From Cristatella mucedo (taxonomy: Eukaryota; Bryozoa; Phylactolaemata; Cristatellidae): a DNA stretch of 64,000 bases. The translations under genes and the position numbers were made by a program. Positions within the stretch are counted from its first letter, which is position 1. Every line of letters starts with the position of its first letter. The notes beneath the pieces are model-generated. The model saw only the letters and a program-made list of their open reading frames with translations, was not told the DNA's origin and made no database searches. The stretch spans positions 6,728,501 through 6,792,500 of the forward strand of contig WPIO01000007.1 in the NCBI GenBank assembly GCA_009760855.2, written 5' to 3'. Shown piece after piece: positions 1 to 30,919 of the stretch.

Positions 1-470
1 AGCATGCACAGTGGCAACATGCACAGTGTCAGCGCGCATAAGCACACAAAGGACGAATCCCATGGCCCACCAAGTTCTGTGATAAATGGGTGCGTTTTTC
101 TCGTGACGTCAGTCAGGAGTGAGTTCCAGGCTTTGGGAGCATATGAACTAACTGCACGGTCGCCAAAGGATTCGAGGTCGGTTAGAGGCATGTCGCAACG
201 ATGACAATCAGAAAAGGGGTGGTACGTAGCCTGGTGAGGGAGTATTTCTTATAGGTAGGTTGGAGCCAGATAATTAAGGGACCTAAAAGTGTGTGAGAAC
301 CTTGAAGGCGATGCAGTGCTTGATTGGGAGCAAGTGCAGGTCGGCGAGAAGTGGTGTGATCTGGCAATGGCTACGCTCACGGCAGACAAGCCTAGCTGAA
401 GAGTTTTGCACCAAGTGTAAGAGACTGATTGGACATGCTTGTAGACCAGTATGGTCGGTGTTTGTGGCCA
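1..470 (-). mobile_element. L2/CR1-type LINE, family A, 3' fragment
   Basis: The minus strand carries the RT C-terminal tail seen in better copies at 1654-2094 and 44872-44381 (APAYLSDL, FGDRAFSSYAPKAWNSLP). It is truncated by the window edge and by the GT microsatellite at 504. Confidence 0.8.
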
Positions 471-502
471 CAGCTGCTAGACAAGAAGCTCTCTGACTCT
501 CT

Positions 503-503
<1 letters not shown>

Positions 504-580
<77 letters not shown>

Positions 581-600
581 TGCGTGTGCGTGTGTGTGTG
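504..600. repeat. (GT)n microsatellite
   Basis: Almost uninterrupted TG repeat with a few TA/GC interruptions near 574-592. Confidence 0.95.
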
Positions 601-712
601 CATATAACAAACAACTACCTGATCTAGTTTTTTCTATTTAGCATTTTAGATCCCGCATTTATTAAAGACTACATTAGCACAATGCCTACTCTTAAGCCTT
701 ACTCATAGATGG

Positions 713-1652
<940 letters not shown>

Positions 1653-2325
1653 TTTGAAGCTTGCTGGCCTACCGGCACGTGCAATCAGGCGCTTACAGCT
1701 GGTGCAAAACTATGCAGCTATGCTTGTCTGTCGTGAGCATCGAAGTTGCTACATCACATCACCTCTCACCGACCTGCACTGGCTACCAGTCAAGCAATGG
1801 ATCAACTTCAAGGTTTTGTCGCTCACTTTTAGGTCCCTTCATTCTTTGGCTCCAGCCTACCTATCAGATCTATTCCCCCACCAGGCCAAGCATAGTACCA
1901 CCCGCTTTTCGGAATCTAACTGTTTACCAATACCTCGTACAAACCTCAAATCCTTTGGAGACCGTGCATTTAGTTCGTATGCTTCCAAAGCCTGGAACTC
2001 CCTCCCGACTTGCATCGCGAAATTCCCTGACTTGACGACATTTAAAAAGAACTTAAAACACCTATTTAGGACAGCATTTAGTGGGTCCCTGTGATTCGTC
2101 CTTGATGTGCTGATGCGTGCTGACACTGTGCATGCTGCCATTAACCACATTTGCATGCTGACCCTGTGCATGTCACCCCTAGCCATGTTAATAATGTTGT
2201 TTATCAAGCATGATATTACTCACCATTCAATCGCGCTTCCCTTTGCAGCAAATGTAAAGCACCTAAAGAGAGATTAAGTTCTCTGAGGGTGCTTTATCAA
2301 GTGCATTATTATTATTATTATTAAG
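1653..2325 (+). mobile_element. LINE family A, 3' end with ATT tail
   Basis: The frame encodes RRLQLVQNYAAMLVC, LHWLPVKQWINFKVL, SLAPAYLSDLFPHQ and FGDRAFSSYASKAWNSLPTC. It ends with the typical L2-like 3' end (AGAGATTAAGTTCTCTGAGG, then GTGCTTTATCAAGTGC) and an (ATT)n tail. It is 5'-truncated. Confidence 0.85.
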
Positions 2326-2329
2326 TATT

Positions 2330-3390
2330 GGCTAAGTTAGGGAGTTTACGAAGCACAAAGCTACATGGTAAAGGAAGCAGTTTGAAACTCACAAGCATGT
2401 ACTTTGATGGGTCAAAGTTCAACAAGTTGGGATACTAGTTGCTTACGATGTAGATCTGTTAATTTGTTATTTTTAGATATGTTGTATCCGGTTTACTTCT
2501 GGGTAGGAGTAAAGGGAGAAATGAGAGCTGCGCAGTTGCGGTCTGTCGTTCTTGGCCATTTAACCAATAATGCTCCAGTTTCTCTAATCCTTTGCACTGT
2601 CCCTGTATAGAGATCCATGCTGCTCTCGGATTCTACCTAAAAAATGCCCGTCTTGCAAAAATGCAAAATTGGTCTTGCAGTATAGCAAATAAACAGGTAT
2701 GCATTTTATGATCTGTAGCATTTATCGCAAAAGCTTCGGGTTTTCCTTGGACTCTTGAGCACAATCAAACGTGGAATCAGCCGCAACCAGGTAAATTAAG
2801 CCTGCTTTGTCCATGTTATCATGGTGAAGGTCGGCTGATCCAATAGCCTCATTTATGTAGCAGCTGTCAACCCCCCAAGTGCAACAGCAATAAATAATTG
2901 GCTTCTGAAGGACCCGAAACCACGACCTGGTTCGTACAGTGCAAGCACCTTCTGAATATGTTCGTGCAGTAGCTGACGTGATGTGCTGATCTGAGTTGGA
3001 GTATCTGCTGTGTCACCTTTCCTTTCATTTTTATTCGAACGCTATTTAAAATTCATGCCAACCGGCGCAGAACCTTTGCACTTGGATGATATCCAATCGG
3101 GGAAATTGCAAAGAATTCTCCATATTGAGTTGGTCTGTCGCAAACTCTCATTACCTGGCAGTGCATCGATGAGCCTTCAGAACCCATGTCCAGGCAAAGG
3201 TTTACTCGAATGATGGCTTATCTGAGGCATCGCTAAGTGCTGGTGCAGCTTCATAGCATCGATTCGATAAGACCACCTGTAAGACCATGTTAACAGTGCT
3301 TTTGATGACGGTTAGTCACTTGTTTCGGCCATTCGTTTTATTTCCTATGTGCGCCTTTCTTGAGTTGCCACATCATATGCCATTCGTTTT
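2330..3390. other. Unassigned DNA upstream of first recognised HURP exon
   Basis: No repeat family or exon is recognised with confidence. A possible exon-like piece, ctgtag|CATTTATC...AACCAG|GTAAAT at 2720-2791, has splice motifs but no HURP similarity. Confidence 0.35.
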
Positions 3391-3394
3391 ACAG

Positions 3395-20267
<16,873 letters not shown>

Positions 20268-20664
20268 GGCCGTTTTTACCATATACGACTTCCGCTGGTT
20301 GCTAGATTAGTCGGGGAAAAATAACGACAGAGCAATGCGTGTACTCAGTGCGCACAGGTAGGTTTTGTGGCCGATTGCTCTCCGATTGCTTTGTCTTTGA
20401 CTCAGTGCCTTGCCAAACATGTTTAAGGCATGACGAAATGCGCATTCGAATCCAGGCGAAGCACATGCTCCTGCGCGCCGAAGCTTATTCATTGCCAGCT
20501 CATTACTATGCGGCTGGCTATTCAGTAAAGACGAATGCGAAGCTTTTTAAAGTGGTGTGAATGTGTGATGCAAAATGGATACAGGTAGGTCAGGTGCCTG
20601 CACAGCAAACAGAAGGTGGCTCGTTGCATACTGAGCTATACACCACCAGTATAGACCGGTATAG

Positions 20665-21650
20665 ACCAGTATAGAGCACTTTACATTTGCTGCAAAGGAA
20701 GCATGATCGAATGATTAGTGGAAGCATGCTCAATAAACAACAAGAATAATACGGCTAGGGGGGACATGCACAGGGTCAGCATGCAGGTATGGTTAGTGGC
20801 AGCATGCACAGTGTCAGCACGCATAAGCACATAAAGGACGAATCACTCACAGGGACCCACTAAATGCTGTGATGAATAGATGGGGTTTTAGTTTCTTTTT
20901 TATACACGGTAAAGTCAGGAGATGTCGTGATGCAAGTCGGGAGTGAGTTCCAGGTTTTGGGAGCATACGAACTAAAGACTTGGTCACCAAAGAATTTGAG
21001 GTTCAGACGAGGTATCGGCCAACGATTAGATTCCGAAAAGTTGGTGTTACGATGCTTAGCCTGGCGGGAAGTAGATCTGATAGGTAGGCTGGAACCAAAT
21101 AATGAAGGGACTTATAAGTGAGGGACAAAACCTTGAAATCAATGCGTTGCTTGGCTGGGAGCCAGTGCAGGTCGGTGAGAAGTGGTGTGATGTGGCAACT
21201 GCGACGCTCATGACAGACAAGCCTAGCTGCGGAGTTTTGCACCGTTTGTAATCGCCTGATTGCACATGCCAGTAGGCCAGCAAGCAGTGAGTTGCAGAAG
21301 TCAAGACGGGATGTCACAAATGCATGGACCAATTTAGATCTGGCATCCCTGTCTAAACAAGCCCGAATTTGATCAATTTTGCATAGCTGAAAGCAGGCAG
21401 ACTTTACTGTGGAGCTGATGTGGTCGTCTATTGAAAGGTCACTTAGGAACATGATGCGTAGATTTCGTGCAGATACAACAGGAGATATGCTGGCAGAACC
21501 GATTTTGAGTGTCAGCCTTTCCAATTTCTGAACCATGCTTAGTTTGCTCATGACTAGTAGGTTGGTTTTATCACCATTCAATTTCTGAAAAGTTGCTGCC
21601 ATCCTTGTGTGGATGTCATCAATACATACAGCAAGCGAGTTGAGAATTTG
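20665..21650 (-). mobile_element. LINE family A, RT C-terminal half
   Basis: A long minus-strand frame (21824-21003) encodes ADIHTRMAATFQKLNGDKT-like sequence, SDLSIDDHISSTVKSACFQL, SRLDFCNSLLAGL, NSAARLVCHERRSCHITPLL and LHWLPAKQRIDFKVL. It is truncated at both ends. Confidence 0.85.
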
Positions 21651-21829
21651 ACGTGCTGGAGGTCTGGGAGTGATCAAAGCAAAGGTACAATACCACACAG
21701 CTGATAACAAATATAGCTTTGACGTTGAGTTTTTATTTAAAAAGTCGAATGCTTTCATTGCTGAAGGAGCTACCGTGGCTCTTGGTTTATCAATGGACAG
21801 ATGACAATTCTTTCTAAGATCCACAGGCT

Positions 21830-22290
21830 TTCTCCCCCTTCCTGCAATGACTTGGCTTCTTTGTATCCATGTGAACTGCTTCAGCAGTTTTAGCCTCCTC
21901 TGTGGAATTAGTTGTTCGATTCTTTTGCTGGAAAACCGTCGGCAGTGGAAGATTTTGCTTTCCAGGTCCTAGACTGAGGAATCTGGTAGCACAATTCTTC
22001 CTAACGAACTCCTCTCCTTTGACGCCGACTGTGCTACATCCTTTCCAGTTGTCCTGAGCTGCTACTTCCATGCTACTCGCGTCCTCGACTGCTGACTCAG
22101 CTATGCTTCTTACTTACTCTTTTGTTGTGTGAGATGCGTGTTGCTTGAGATAAAGCCGGTTATCACATTCCCAGTGAAACATCCCCCCATATAGGCTTTG
22201 AGTGCACTATAGAAAACTCTCAAGCGTTACACCCACTTGATCTTTATGGCTATATGCAGTTACAAATGGAGGTTCGTACATAAATGCAAG
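21830..22290 (+). mobile_element. LINE family B, degraded 3' end
   Basis: Contains TTCCAGTTGTCCTGAGCTGC, CTACTTCCATGCTACTCGCG and the 3' end CACTATAGAAAACTCTCAAG, diverged from the copy at 51200. Confidence 0.6.
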
Positions 22291-22589
22291 GCTAGGCTGA
22301 GGGTCGTAGAGCTTTTTGGCTATCATTATGCGAGATCACAGATTCAGGTGGCCGTTCCAGGTATCAGTCTTTATAAACAGCCACCTGCTGTAGAGTGGTT
22401 GAGGTTGTAGATAATGGCTTGCGGTTGATGACTTAGAAGTTGAGTAGCAAATTCATGTATGGGTAGCATCCGTCGGGACACAGAGGCTGCCTCCAGCGGT
22501 CTAGTGGTTTTGGAACGGAAAATGGCTCAATGGTGCAAAACAATGCATGGATGGAGTTAAAGGGCTGCTTGAGGAGTACTTATAATAAT

Positions 22590-22915
22590 AATAGTAGTAA
22601 TGTACTTGATAGAGTGCCCTCAGAGAACTCAATCTCTTTCTAGATGCTTTACATTTGCTGCAAAGAGAAATGCAATTGAATGGCAAGTAATATCATGCTT
22701 GATAAACAAACAAAATGAACAACATGGATAGGGATGACATGCATAGGGTCAGCATGCAAATGTGGTTAGTGGCAGCATGCACAGTGTCAGCATGCATAAG
22801 CACATAAAGGACGAATCGCAGCAACCTACTAAATGCTGTCATAAATAGGTGCGTTTTCAAGTTCTTTTTAAATGTGGTCAAGTGAGGCAATGTCGCGACG
22901 CAAGTCGGAAGTGAG
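22590..22915 (-). mobile_element. LINE family A, 3' end fragment
   Basis: ATT-type tail at 22590, AGAACTCAATCTCTTTCTAG and the family A 3' UTR, ending at the RT tail (DLTTFKKNLKT-like). Confidence 0.8.
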
Positions 22916-24945
22916 TGAGACAGGGCATAATCCCTCTACACCGGCGTCGTCTAGAGTGGGTAGACTGGGCTTCACCGGCATGGTTTCTGACTATAGTGCT
23001 CTGTGTTGGAGTCAGGAGACTTGTTGCTCGGTCGGGCTACCCAGCATGGTGACAGGTTTCCATAGACTGTCTCAATCACTCTGTCTGGACTAGCCTAGTT
23101 AGTCTCTTTAAAAAGACCATCTTACTGAATCATTAAGGGAGCCAATTTTTATTGCTGTTTAAAATTGAGGGGAAAAGTAATGAGTAAGTGAGTTTTATGA
23201 ACCCTCAGATATGTTTTCGTATTTTTTTAGCTTTCGAAATACCCCAATTTTTGTTTGTGCACCCTTTGGGGTAAGTTGACCCTGGTTGCCGGGGTAAGTT
23301 AACTGTTTGCCGACCCTTGGCCGATGCTCAGAAATTACTCCTCATCAACTCGGTAGTTTTTTTTGCAGCCCCTGTCAATTTTACAACCTTACAGTTCTTG
23401 AAAATCTAGCTATGCCACAACAATTATTAGAGCATGTCCGCTCAGTAGAAATGAACATACCAAGGAAATTCGTTTGCATACACTGCGTTCTAGGGCGACC
23501 GAGTAACCTACAGCAATACAACAAAACCTGGCTGCTTCCAGGTCAGGCAAAATGCAGCAACCGGTTTTACTGTGGTCGAAGTTGGTGCTCTAAAGGCATA
23601 GGTTTGCTCTCTCTGCGTGTTTGGGCTCTGTCAGCTACATTCTTATTTAATTCGAGCAGCTAAACAGATAATTAAACATGTTGGCTTTGAAAAGCTTGGC
23701 TGCAAGACCTGATGGAAAATTGAATCTTGCCATTAGAGTGCTAATGTCTTGTCTTAGCTTAAGTAATGCAGGTAACTGTTGTTAATGGGAATGTTGTGGC
23801 CTATCTATGAAGCCCTGCAAGTGATTCACCTTCAATCGAGTGTTTTTACAGCACTCATTAGCAGCCGTCGACCGTTATCATAAGTAATGCTCACACGGTC
23901 TCCCGTGATTTGAAAATAGCGGTATATTTATCTTCTGTTGGCATGGTAGTGTTGTCACATATACTTGGCTTCCCTTCAGTGAGGAGGCAGATTCAGGTGT
24001 ATGTACCGTCTTAGCGTTGTAGCCCATTGGATAATACTAATAGCTCACCCGTTTGCGAAACTTTACGATGCCGAATCGACAGTGTCGTTAGTGTCGAAAC
24101 GCTGTGCTTGCCGCACTTCTATGCCGTCTCATGTTGTAAACTGAGACAAGAATGCATGCTTTGATAAGCTAGGACTGTGTTTTTTTTGTTGCATGCTCAT
24201 CTAGCTGTAGTTTTCTGCATGTCTAATTCCGGTGTTGTTACCGATAGTGCATGCATTTTGATCTGTCTGTGATTGCAATGCTGTGCAGTTCTGTGCACTT
24301 GACGTTGTAGCGACACTGACAGGATGCCACCTCCTAGACGTTCCCTCAGACGTCAAACAGGCATGCGTGCTCCCCGAGACAGCTGGCTGATGCATTTCTA
24401 GTGTATTTGCCGACTGGATTTTGCAAGTCGATTTACTCGTGCAATTAAGATACCAACTTGTTTGTGTGGAGTCGGGACGGTTAACTAAACGTGCTCTTCT
24501 TTGTGTGTCTTCGGTGCTACCGAGGATCATGTAAAAGTACCAACGACCGCCAAGCAACTAATAGTAATATGTAAGCCTCTTCTACTTGTATGATTTATTC
24601 GTGTGCTTACTGTTGCTCTAAGCATGTCTGTGGCTGCTTAGTTTTAATTTAATATAAGGAAGCTGCTTCTCCAAGGTGTTTTGAGCATTAGTTAATTGAC
24701 TGCGAGCGATTTATTTTAAAGCAATTCTGACACTATCTTACGTTGATGGCTCAATGATTCGTTATGTGAAGTCATGCAACAATCGATGTTATTTATGCTA
24801 TTCTTCCTACCCCCATAGCCATTTACTGGGACTACAGTCCTTCAGCAGATGACCTTTGAGGTAAGTATTTTCAAAACTTACCAATCTTGACTGATTAAAT
24901 TGATGTAAACGTACTCCCAAAATTTTTTATTAAATAGTTCGGGAT
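22916..24945. other. Intergenic, mostly unassigned
   Basis: No firm gene. Splice-flanked small open segments occur at about 24526-24571 and 24820-24861; see the findings. A run of T and dispersed AT-rich DNA fill the rest. Confidence 0.4.
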
Positions 24946-24949
24946 TATA

Positions 24950-25960
24950 ATGTAATGTATCTCTACCTGAAGCTCCACCAAGCCTACGTGGGTGTTATGC
25001 AAGAGTTTTATGTAGCTCACTTACAGCCTGAGCAGCTTTCGGTACGCATTCGGTAGCCAGCAGACATCATCTCACACAACAAAGAGAAGTGAGACGAATA
25101 GCTGAGTCAGGAGAGAAATTGAGGTAGTGAGTAGCATGGAAGTAGCATCATAAGGCGGCTGGAAAGGATGTGCCATAGTCGGCAGCAGGAGAGTAGTTGT
25201 CGTTGCGTAAGAATCGTGGATGCGAGTTCCACAGTCCTAGGACCTGCAGAGCTAAAGTTTCTGTCACCAATGGTCTTCAAGTGAAGGGATGGAGCAGCTA
25301 ATTTATTGTCTATACTGGACCTGAGGGCACGAGGAGGCTGAAACTGGTGCAGCAGTTTAGCTAGGTATGAAGGAGCCAAGCCGTGGCAGGCCTTATGGGT
25401 CAGTGTAAGGACTTTGCTCTGTATCCGTTGGTCAACCGACAGCCATCCAAGGTCTTTTAGCAAAAGAGACACACGGTCATACCTGTAGAATTTGTAAACT
25501 AGCCTTGCCATCAAATTAATCCTCAGCTACAGTGGTCTAGTGGCTTTTTTCGGCAGCCCAGCCAAAAGAGAGTTACAATAATCTGGCCGAGATTGTACTA
25601 AGAAGCTAGTTCAATTCTTCGCAAGACACCGTGCAAGATAGTTCCTGATCTTAGATATTGGTCTTCTTAACAAAGCTTTCAAAATCTAGGCAGCTGTCGA
25701 AGACAACACATTCTGAGCACATGGACATAGTCGCACAACAGCAGTTGGGGTGTCCTATGACCAGCAGTTCCGTTGTATTGTCGTTTAGTTTTAGGAAATT
25801 TGCTGACTTCCAGGATCGAATGTCTGCAAGGCAAGCATTCAGTTCATCGGTCACTGCAACAGATTCCGATGGTATAAATGGCTAATACTGCTGAGTATCG
25901 TCAGCATAAAAGTGATATCCTATTTCATGGGCTTGAATTACCTTCCCCAGAGGTTCAGTA
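24950..25960 (-). mobile_element. LINE family B, 3' half
   Basis: Minus-strand frames encode RLVYKFYRYDRVSLLLKDLG, QPPRALRSSIDNKLAAPSLH, GDRNFSSAGPR and, further 5', ADIRSWKSANFLKLNDNTTE. Frameshifts have destroyed it. Confidence 0.8.
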
Positions 25961-25984
25961 TTAATGAAGAACAGTTTCCCATCT

Positions 25985-26960
25985 TGCCTAGGCATCACTA
26001 GCACTGCACTACAATGGTTTAAGTCTTATCTCAGTTGGATACTTATTGATATCAACGTGAAAAGATCAACCGAGCAATCACTGAAGTATATGGGTACCGC
26101 AGGGCTCTGTGCTTGATCGGCTTTTGTTCTCAGTTCATACTCTCCCTCCTGCCTATGTTATTTCCAGGCACAACCCAGGCTTTCACTTTTATGCAGATGA
26201 CACTCAGTTGCACCATTTCTTCAATTCCTCCCAGCCTTACAGCTCTACTTTCTGCTGCGTGTATGTATTGCTGACGTCCACGCATGGATGGCTGCAAACT
26301 TTCTTAAATTAAAGGACGATAAAACAACTTACTAGTTATGGGCAAACCAAGTTTAACTCAGAAATTGGACATTTAACGCTAAAATTATGCTTTGACAGCA
26401 TATCTCTAGCTGCATCTGCACGAAATCTAAACGTTCTGTTCCAACGCATTAGATGAGCATATCATCTCCACAGTCAAGTCTGCCTACTTTCAGTTGCATA
26501 ACATTGCTAAAATTCGGGCTTGCTTAGTCAGGGATACTGCTCCCAACTTGGTCCGTTCATTTAATCGTCTAATCATCTAAACTTTTGCAATTCACTGCTT
26601 GCTGGTCTATCGGCCTATGCAACCAGGTGCTTATAGTTGGTATACAACTCTGCAGCTGGGTATGTCTGTCGTGAACATCGCAGTTGCCACATTACACCAC
26701 TCCTCCCTGACCTGCACTGGCTTCCAATCATGCAGATTATCAACTTCAAGGTTCTGTCACTCACTTGCAGGTCCCTTCATTCTCAGACTCCAGCCTACCT
26801 ATTAGAACAACTCCTCTTCCAGGCAAGACATCTCGCCACCGGCTTTCCTGAATCAAATCGTTTAGCCACAGCTCATCCGAACGCTAAATCCTTTGGAAAC
26901 CGCAACTTTTGTTTACATGCTCCTAAAGCCCGGAACTAACTCGACTTACAACGGAACTAA
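25985..26960 (+). mobile_element. LINE family A, RT fragment
   Basis: Contains [15 protein letters not shown] (RT catalytic YADD), then HSQTPAYLLEQLLFQ and FGNRNFCLHAPKARN. Stops and frameshifts are frequent. Confidence 0.85.
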
Positions 26961-26984
26961 CTCTCGACTTACAATTTATCTCAG

Positions 26985-27215
26985 CATTAAATGGGTCCTT
27001 GTGACTCGTCCTTTGTTAGCTCATGGTACTCACTACCTCATGTTCCTCCTGACTCTGCTATGCTTCCCACTTTCTCTTTGTTGCGTAAGACGAAGTCTGT
27101 CGGTAACCGAATGCATACCAAGATCTGCTTAGGCTGTGAGTGCGCTATACAAAACTCTCCTGTGTAACACCCACATAGTCTTTACGGCTTTGTGGAGTTA
27201 CAGACGGATTTACAT
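26985..27215 (+). mobile_element. LINE family B 3' end nested in family A
   Basis: Family B end (CGCTATACAAAACTCTCCTG, TGTGGAGTTACAGACGGA, ACATTCC tail) lies between the A RT fragment and an A 3' piece at 27228-27305, which indicates insertion of B into A. Confidence 0.7.
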
Positions 27216-27309
27216 TCCATTACATGGGTGCTGACACTGTGCATGCTGCCACTAACCATATTTGCATGCTGACCCTGTGCATGTCACCTCTAACCATGTT
27301 ATACTTGTT

Positions 27310-28781
27310 TTTATTGGATTCACCAAAAAGTACTTCACCTGCCAGGCAGTTTGCATACGGTCATCTTGCTGCCATATGTAGCGACCCCGAAGTATTTGAG
27401 CCTTGAAATCCACTTCTCTTGACCAATGATGACTTGAGTAAAGTACTTTTTGACGAATCCTTGTTTGTTGCTGGTGCAATAGTATGGCTCAGCAAGCCAC
27501 TTGATGAAAACCCTATACACTTTTATGGAGCAATATCGACAGGCGGCAGAGGCCAGGTGTTCAGCCTACACCAGTAGCCAATCTTTTCAGTAAAGTTCAG
27601 GCTCTTAGGGAAGTGCTATTGTCGACGTGACAGCACAGAAGCTGGTAGCTTTTATTCCTGGCCAGACAAAGAGGATCATAAAGAATTGTTGTAGGACAAC
27701 ATCAAACTAAACACATACACACCAATAGCAGATGTGTTGGTTTTTGGGTTGTCAATAAATATTTTCACATGCTTCGCATAACTTTTGCACGCCTGACGTC
27801 GGAGAAACCCCTCTTCTTACCCGAACAAGCTTACAGCCACAGCAGTGGCGGCCATACTGTGAAGATTTTTGCGCCTGAGCGTATGTTAAGTGCCTATATA
27901 GAGATTCAGTTCTGAGGGCGCTATACAAATGTCTTATTATTATTAACATCATTATTAGTAATGTCATAATTTGTGGCGCCATAAGAGAACCAAAGCTCTG
28001 TTCAGACACTGCAACTCGTTGCAAGAGAATCAATAATCAAGGGTTAATGACGTGGAGGGTATCATGATTAGACGAGCATGCGAACGCACACTAAAAGACA
28101 TCCAGGGCCACCGGTTAGTAGGACCCTTGATTGGGAACATGTCCCAAGTCATGCACAAATGAGTATGCAAAACAATGAGAATAAAAAACTAGCTCACAGC
28201 TCACCAGCTTATCTATACACGAGATGCTCGGATAACGAATCCTTCAGCTGGACAAGACTGATAAGCTTTAACTGTGAGTTGCTTATCTCAGGCAGACATA
28301 CGAATAGTACTTAAGTAAGTTAAGCGACGAGACAGAAACGCCACTTGAAGATAGCAACACGTCAGAGCCATAGGACACGAAGCCAGTACCAGCTCGCCAC
28401 CGACATAATATATTGTGCCGCGTGCATGCACTAACATACAGCATGATGTTCACGCTGACACCAACTTACAATAAATAATAAACGTGCTGATCGGCGCTAA
28501 TATGCATGCGCTGCATTGCTGGCACGAAAAGTCGTACAGCCGGTCACTAGCGAGGGAGTATGCGAGCCGAGCTACGAATACCGATGCTGGCATGTATTTT
28601 CCGCCACGGCAGCAGCTCAACACTGACAGCGCGCAGGCACAGTGCCGAGCTAAGAGTATGGCAGCAGGGTCTTAGCTCCTGATAGAGAGCAGCTGAATTG
28701 CTAGGCATAATTCACTCCCGCTCTTGAATTTATGAGGCCACCGGTGGCAGCTGCACAGCTAGGCGGTCTCTCTAGCTAGGT

Positions 28782-28819
<38 letters not shown>

Positions 28820-28936
28820 ACAGTGGTCGAGGTTGAGTGGCCGAGTGCTCGACGTCACCGCAAAGGTGGCAGGGGTTGGGGACCGAGGTGCAGGCAGGCG
28901 GCAGGCTTCGATATCGAGCAGTCGAGCAGTGAGCGA
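27310..28936. other. Intergenic plus EMC8/9 3' flank
   Basis: An L2-like tail lies at about 27880-27950. A (TC)n tract occurs at 28788-28816. Nothing else is recognised. Confidence 0.5.
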
Positions 28937-30851
28937 CTAGAAGGCGGATAAGTGAGCATTTGTCCAGTCAAGCCTGACGTCATCTAAGTGATTGTCGAAG
29001 TCTACAAGCTTCGAGAATTCCCCTCGAGCTACCACGTCAAGAGCTGCCGAGTCGGGATCAATGACTGCCCTGAAAAAAAGCAACCGTGTACAGCTTGCAC
29101 CTGCCACTTGACCTCGACAGGCGCTTGCAAAGCAACAGATTTGTAAAGTACCACTGCAGTCGTATCAGCAAGTGATGCTTTTGGCTTGCGCACAAAAAAG
29201 CAAGGAAAAAACATGGCTCCCAGTCACGTGAGAGGGCACAATCGCCTTCTTAATGCCAGACTAAAAGAAGAAATGCCAGCAATCATTTGCCAGCAGCAGG
29301 TAGTACAATCAGTCGATGGGGGTGCCCAGGCATCAACGTTCCCCTTCTTATTAACATTATAGCTTATGTTGTTAGATGGTAATGCCCATGGTCAAGCCAT
29401 TTTTGGGCACCACCAAGGACGACAGCGTACAGTAGTAGTTTAATTACTACAAAAATTGCCTCTGTGGGCTGTTCACTGAACCACATTGCGAAGAGAGCCG
29501 TGAAAAATGCTCAAGTGGCTTGCATCCCCTTAAAGGACATGAACAATATAAGCACAATCAATCTACAGCTACTTGTGCGTATACAAATTATTTATTTTAC
29601 CAGAGTCACACAGTCATTTAAATAGTTTTCTAACAACTAGGGAAATCGTACCAATGATACTTGCAACAGCAACAGGCTTAATACATGCATACATGTGCCG
29701 TTTCACATCAGCACGACAATGCAAGCCTGATGCGCTATTGTCGTCTTACTGGATTCCTTCGACCAGCTTTCCATCTCTGCATTCATAAATTTTGACTGGA
29801 CAGTCACCGTCAGATAAGCCCATTTTGTCGTTCTGAATCTACAAATGGCATCATCAACATTAGCCAATACTACTAGCACACTATTTAAAGGGATGCATCA
29901 GACATGAACTCCTTACGAAAACATTTGTATGGTCCATTCATATCAGCTTATGTTCGCCAAGACAGATGACAAACCTGCTGGTCGGGCAAAATGGTCTGCA
30001 AACCTCATGCTTACCATAACCAAATATGCCTTGCTGTTGTTTTCGTAAATTTTTTCAACAATCCTATGTGCAATGGCATCGTAACTGTAAATAAGATAAA
30101 CTAGTCGATGAAAGCCAAGAATCAAACATACTTCAAGGTAGACGAAAAAGGGAATGCAGCATTGATTGCTCATCAATCTAAGCCATCCTACCCATGTCGC
30201 TGGTGATCGAAATCCGAGTGCCGAACGTTCTCATTCGCTTGGTAGTAGCCAGCAATTAATAAGCCGTTTCGCTCGCAATATGCCTCGACCTGAAAATAAG
30301 TTACACCAATGAAAAGAGGTTACACCAATGAAAAGCCTACCGCCGGAAGCATGGTAAACTCTGTGTGACACTAAAACAACACGATCCGCATAAATAAGCA
30401 AAAGCTGAAGACAAAAGATCGAAGTCCGTAATGCATGCGATCTGCAGTCTCTGCAAAGATACACTGCAATGGTCCAAAGGCAAGGTTCAAGCATACAACC
30501 CTTGCCATAGTCGTACACAACTGCTAAGCCATTCTGGGTAGCATTAATTAAGCAGAATTTCCCTGCAGCATAATGGTATACAGGTATGTTAGTGTAATAG
30601 CAGCAAATTAAGTAACACAAACGAATACGGCCTCACCAGCAAGACGAAAGGGGATGGTTTAACCATATTAAAATTAATTTCAAAATGTTACAGAGAAACC
30701 TGACATGACTGATAGTGGTAACAACTGCAGTATAAATGTGAACATCGCTACACAGTGAGTCTGTCTACAAAAACACGAATAGCAGAAAATGCCAAACTGC
30801 CCAAAATGCCACCAAACTGAAACGTACAGGGAAGGCCTTCTAGAGATTAAT

Positions 30852-30919
<68 letters not shown>

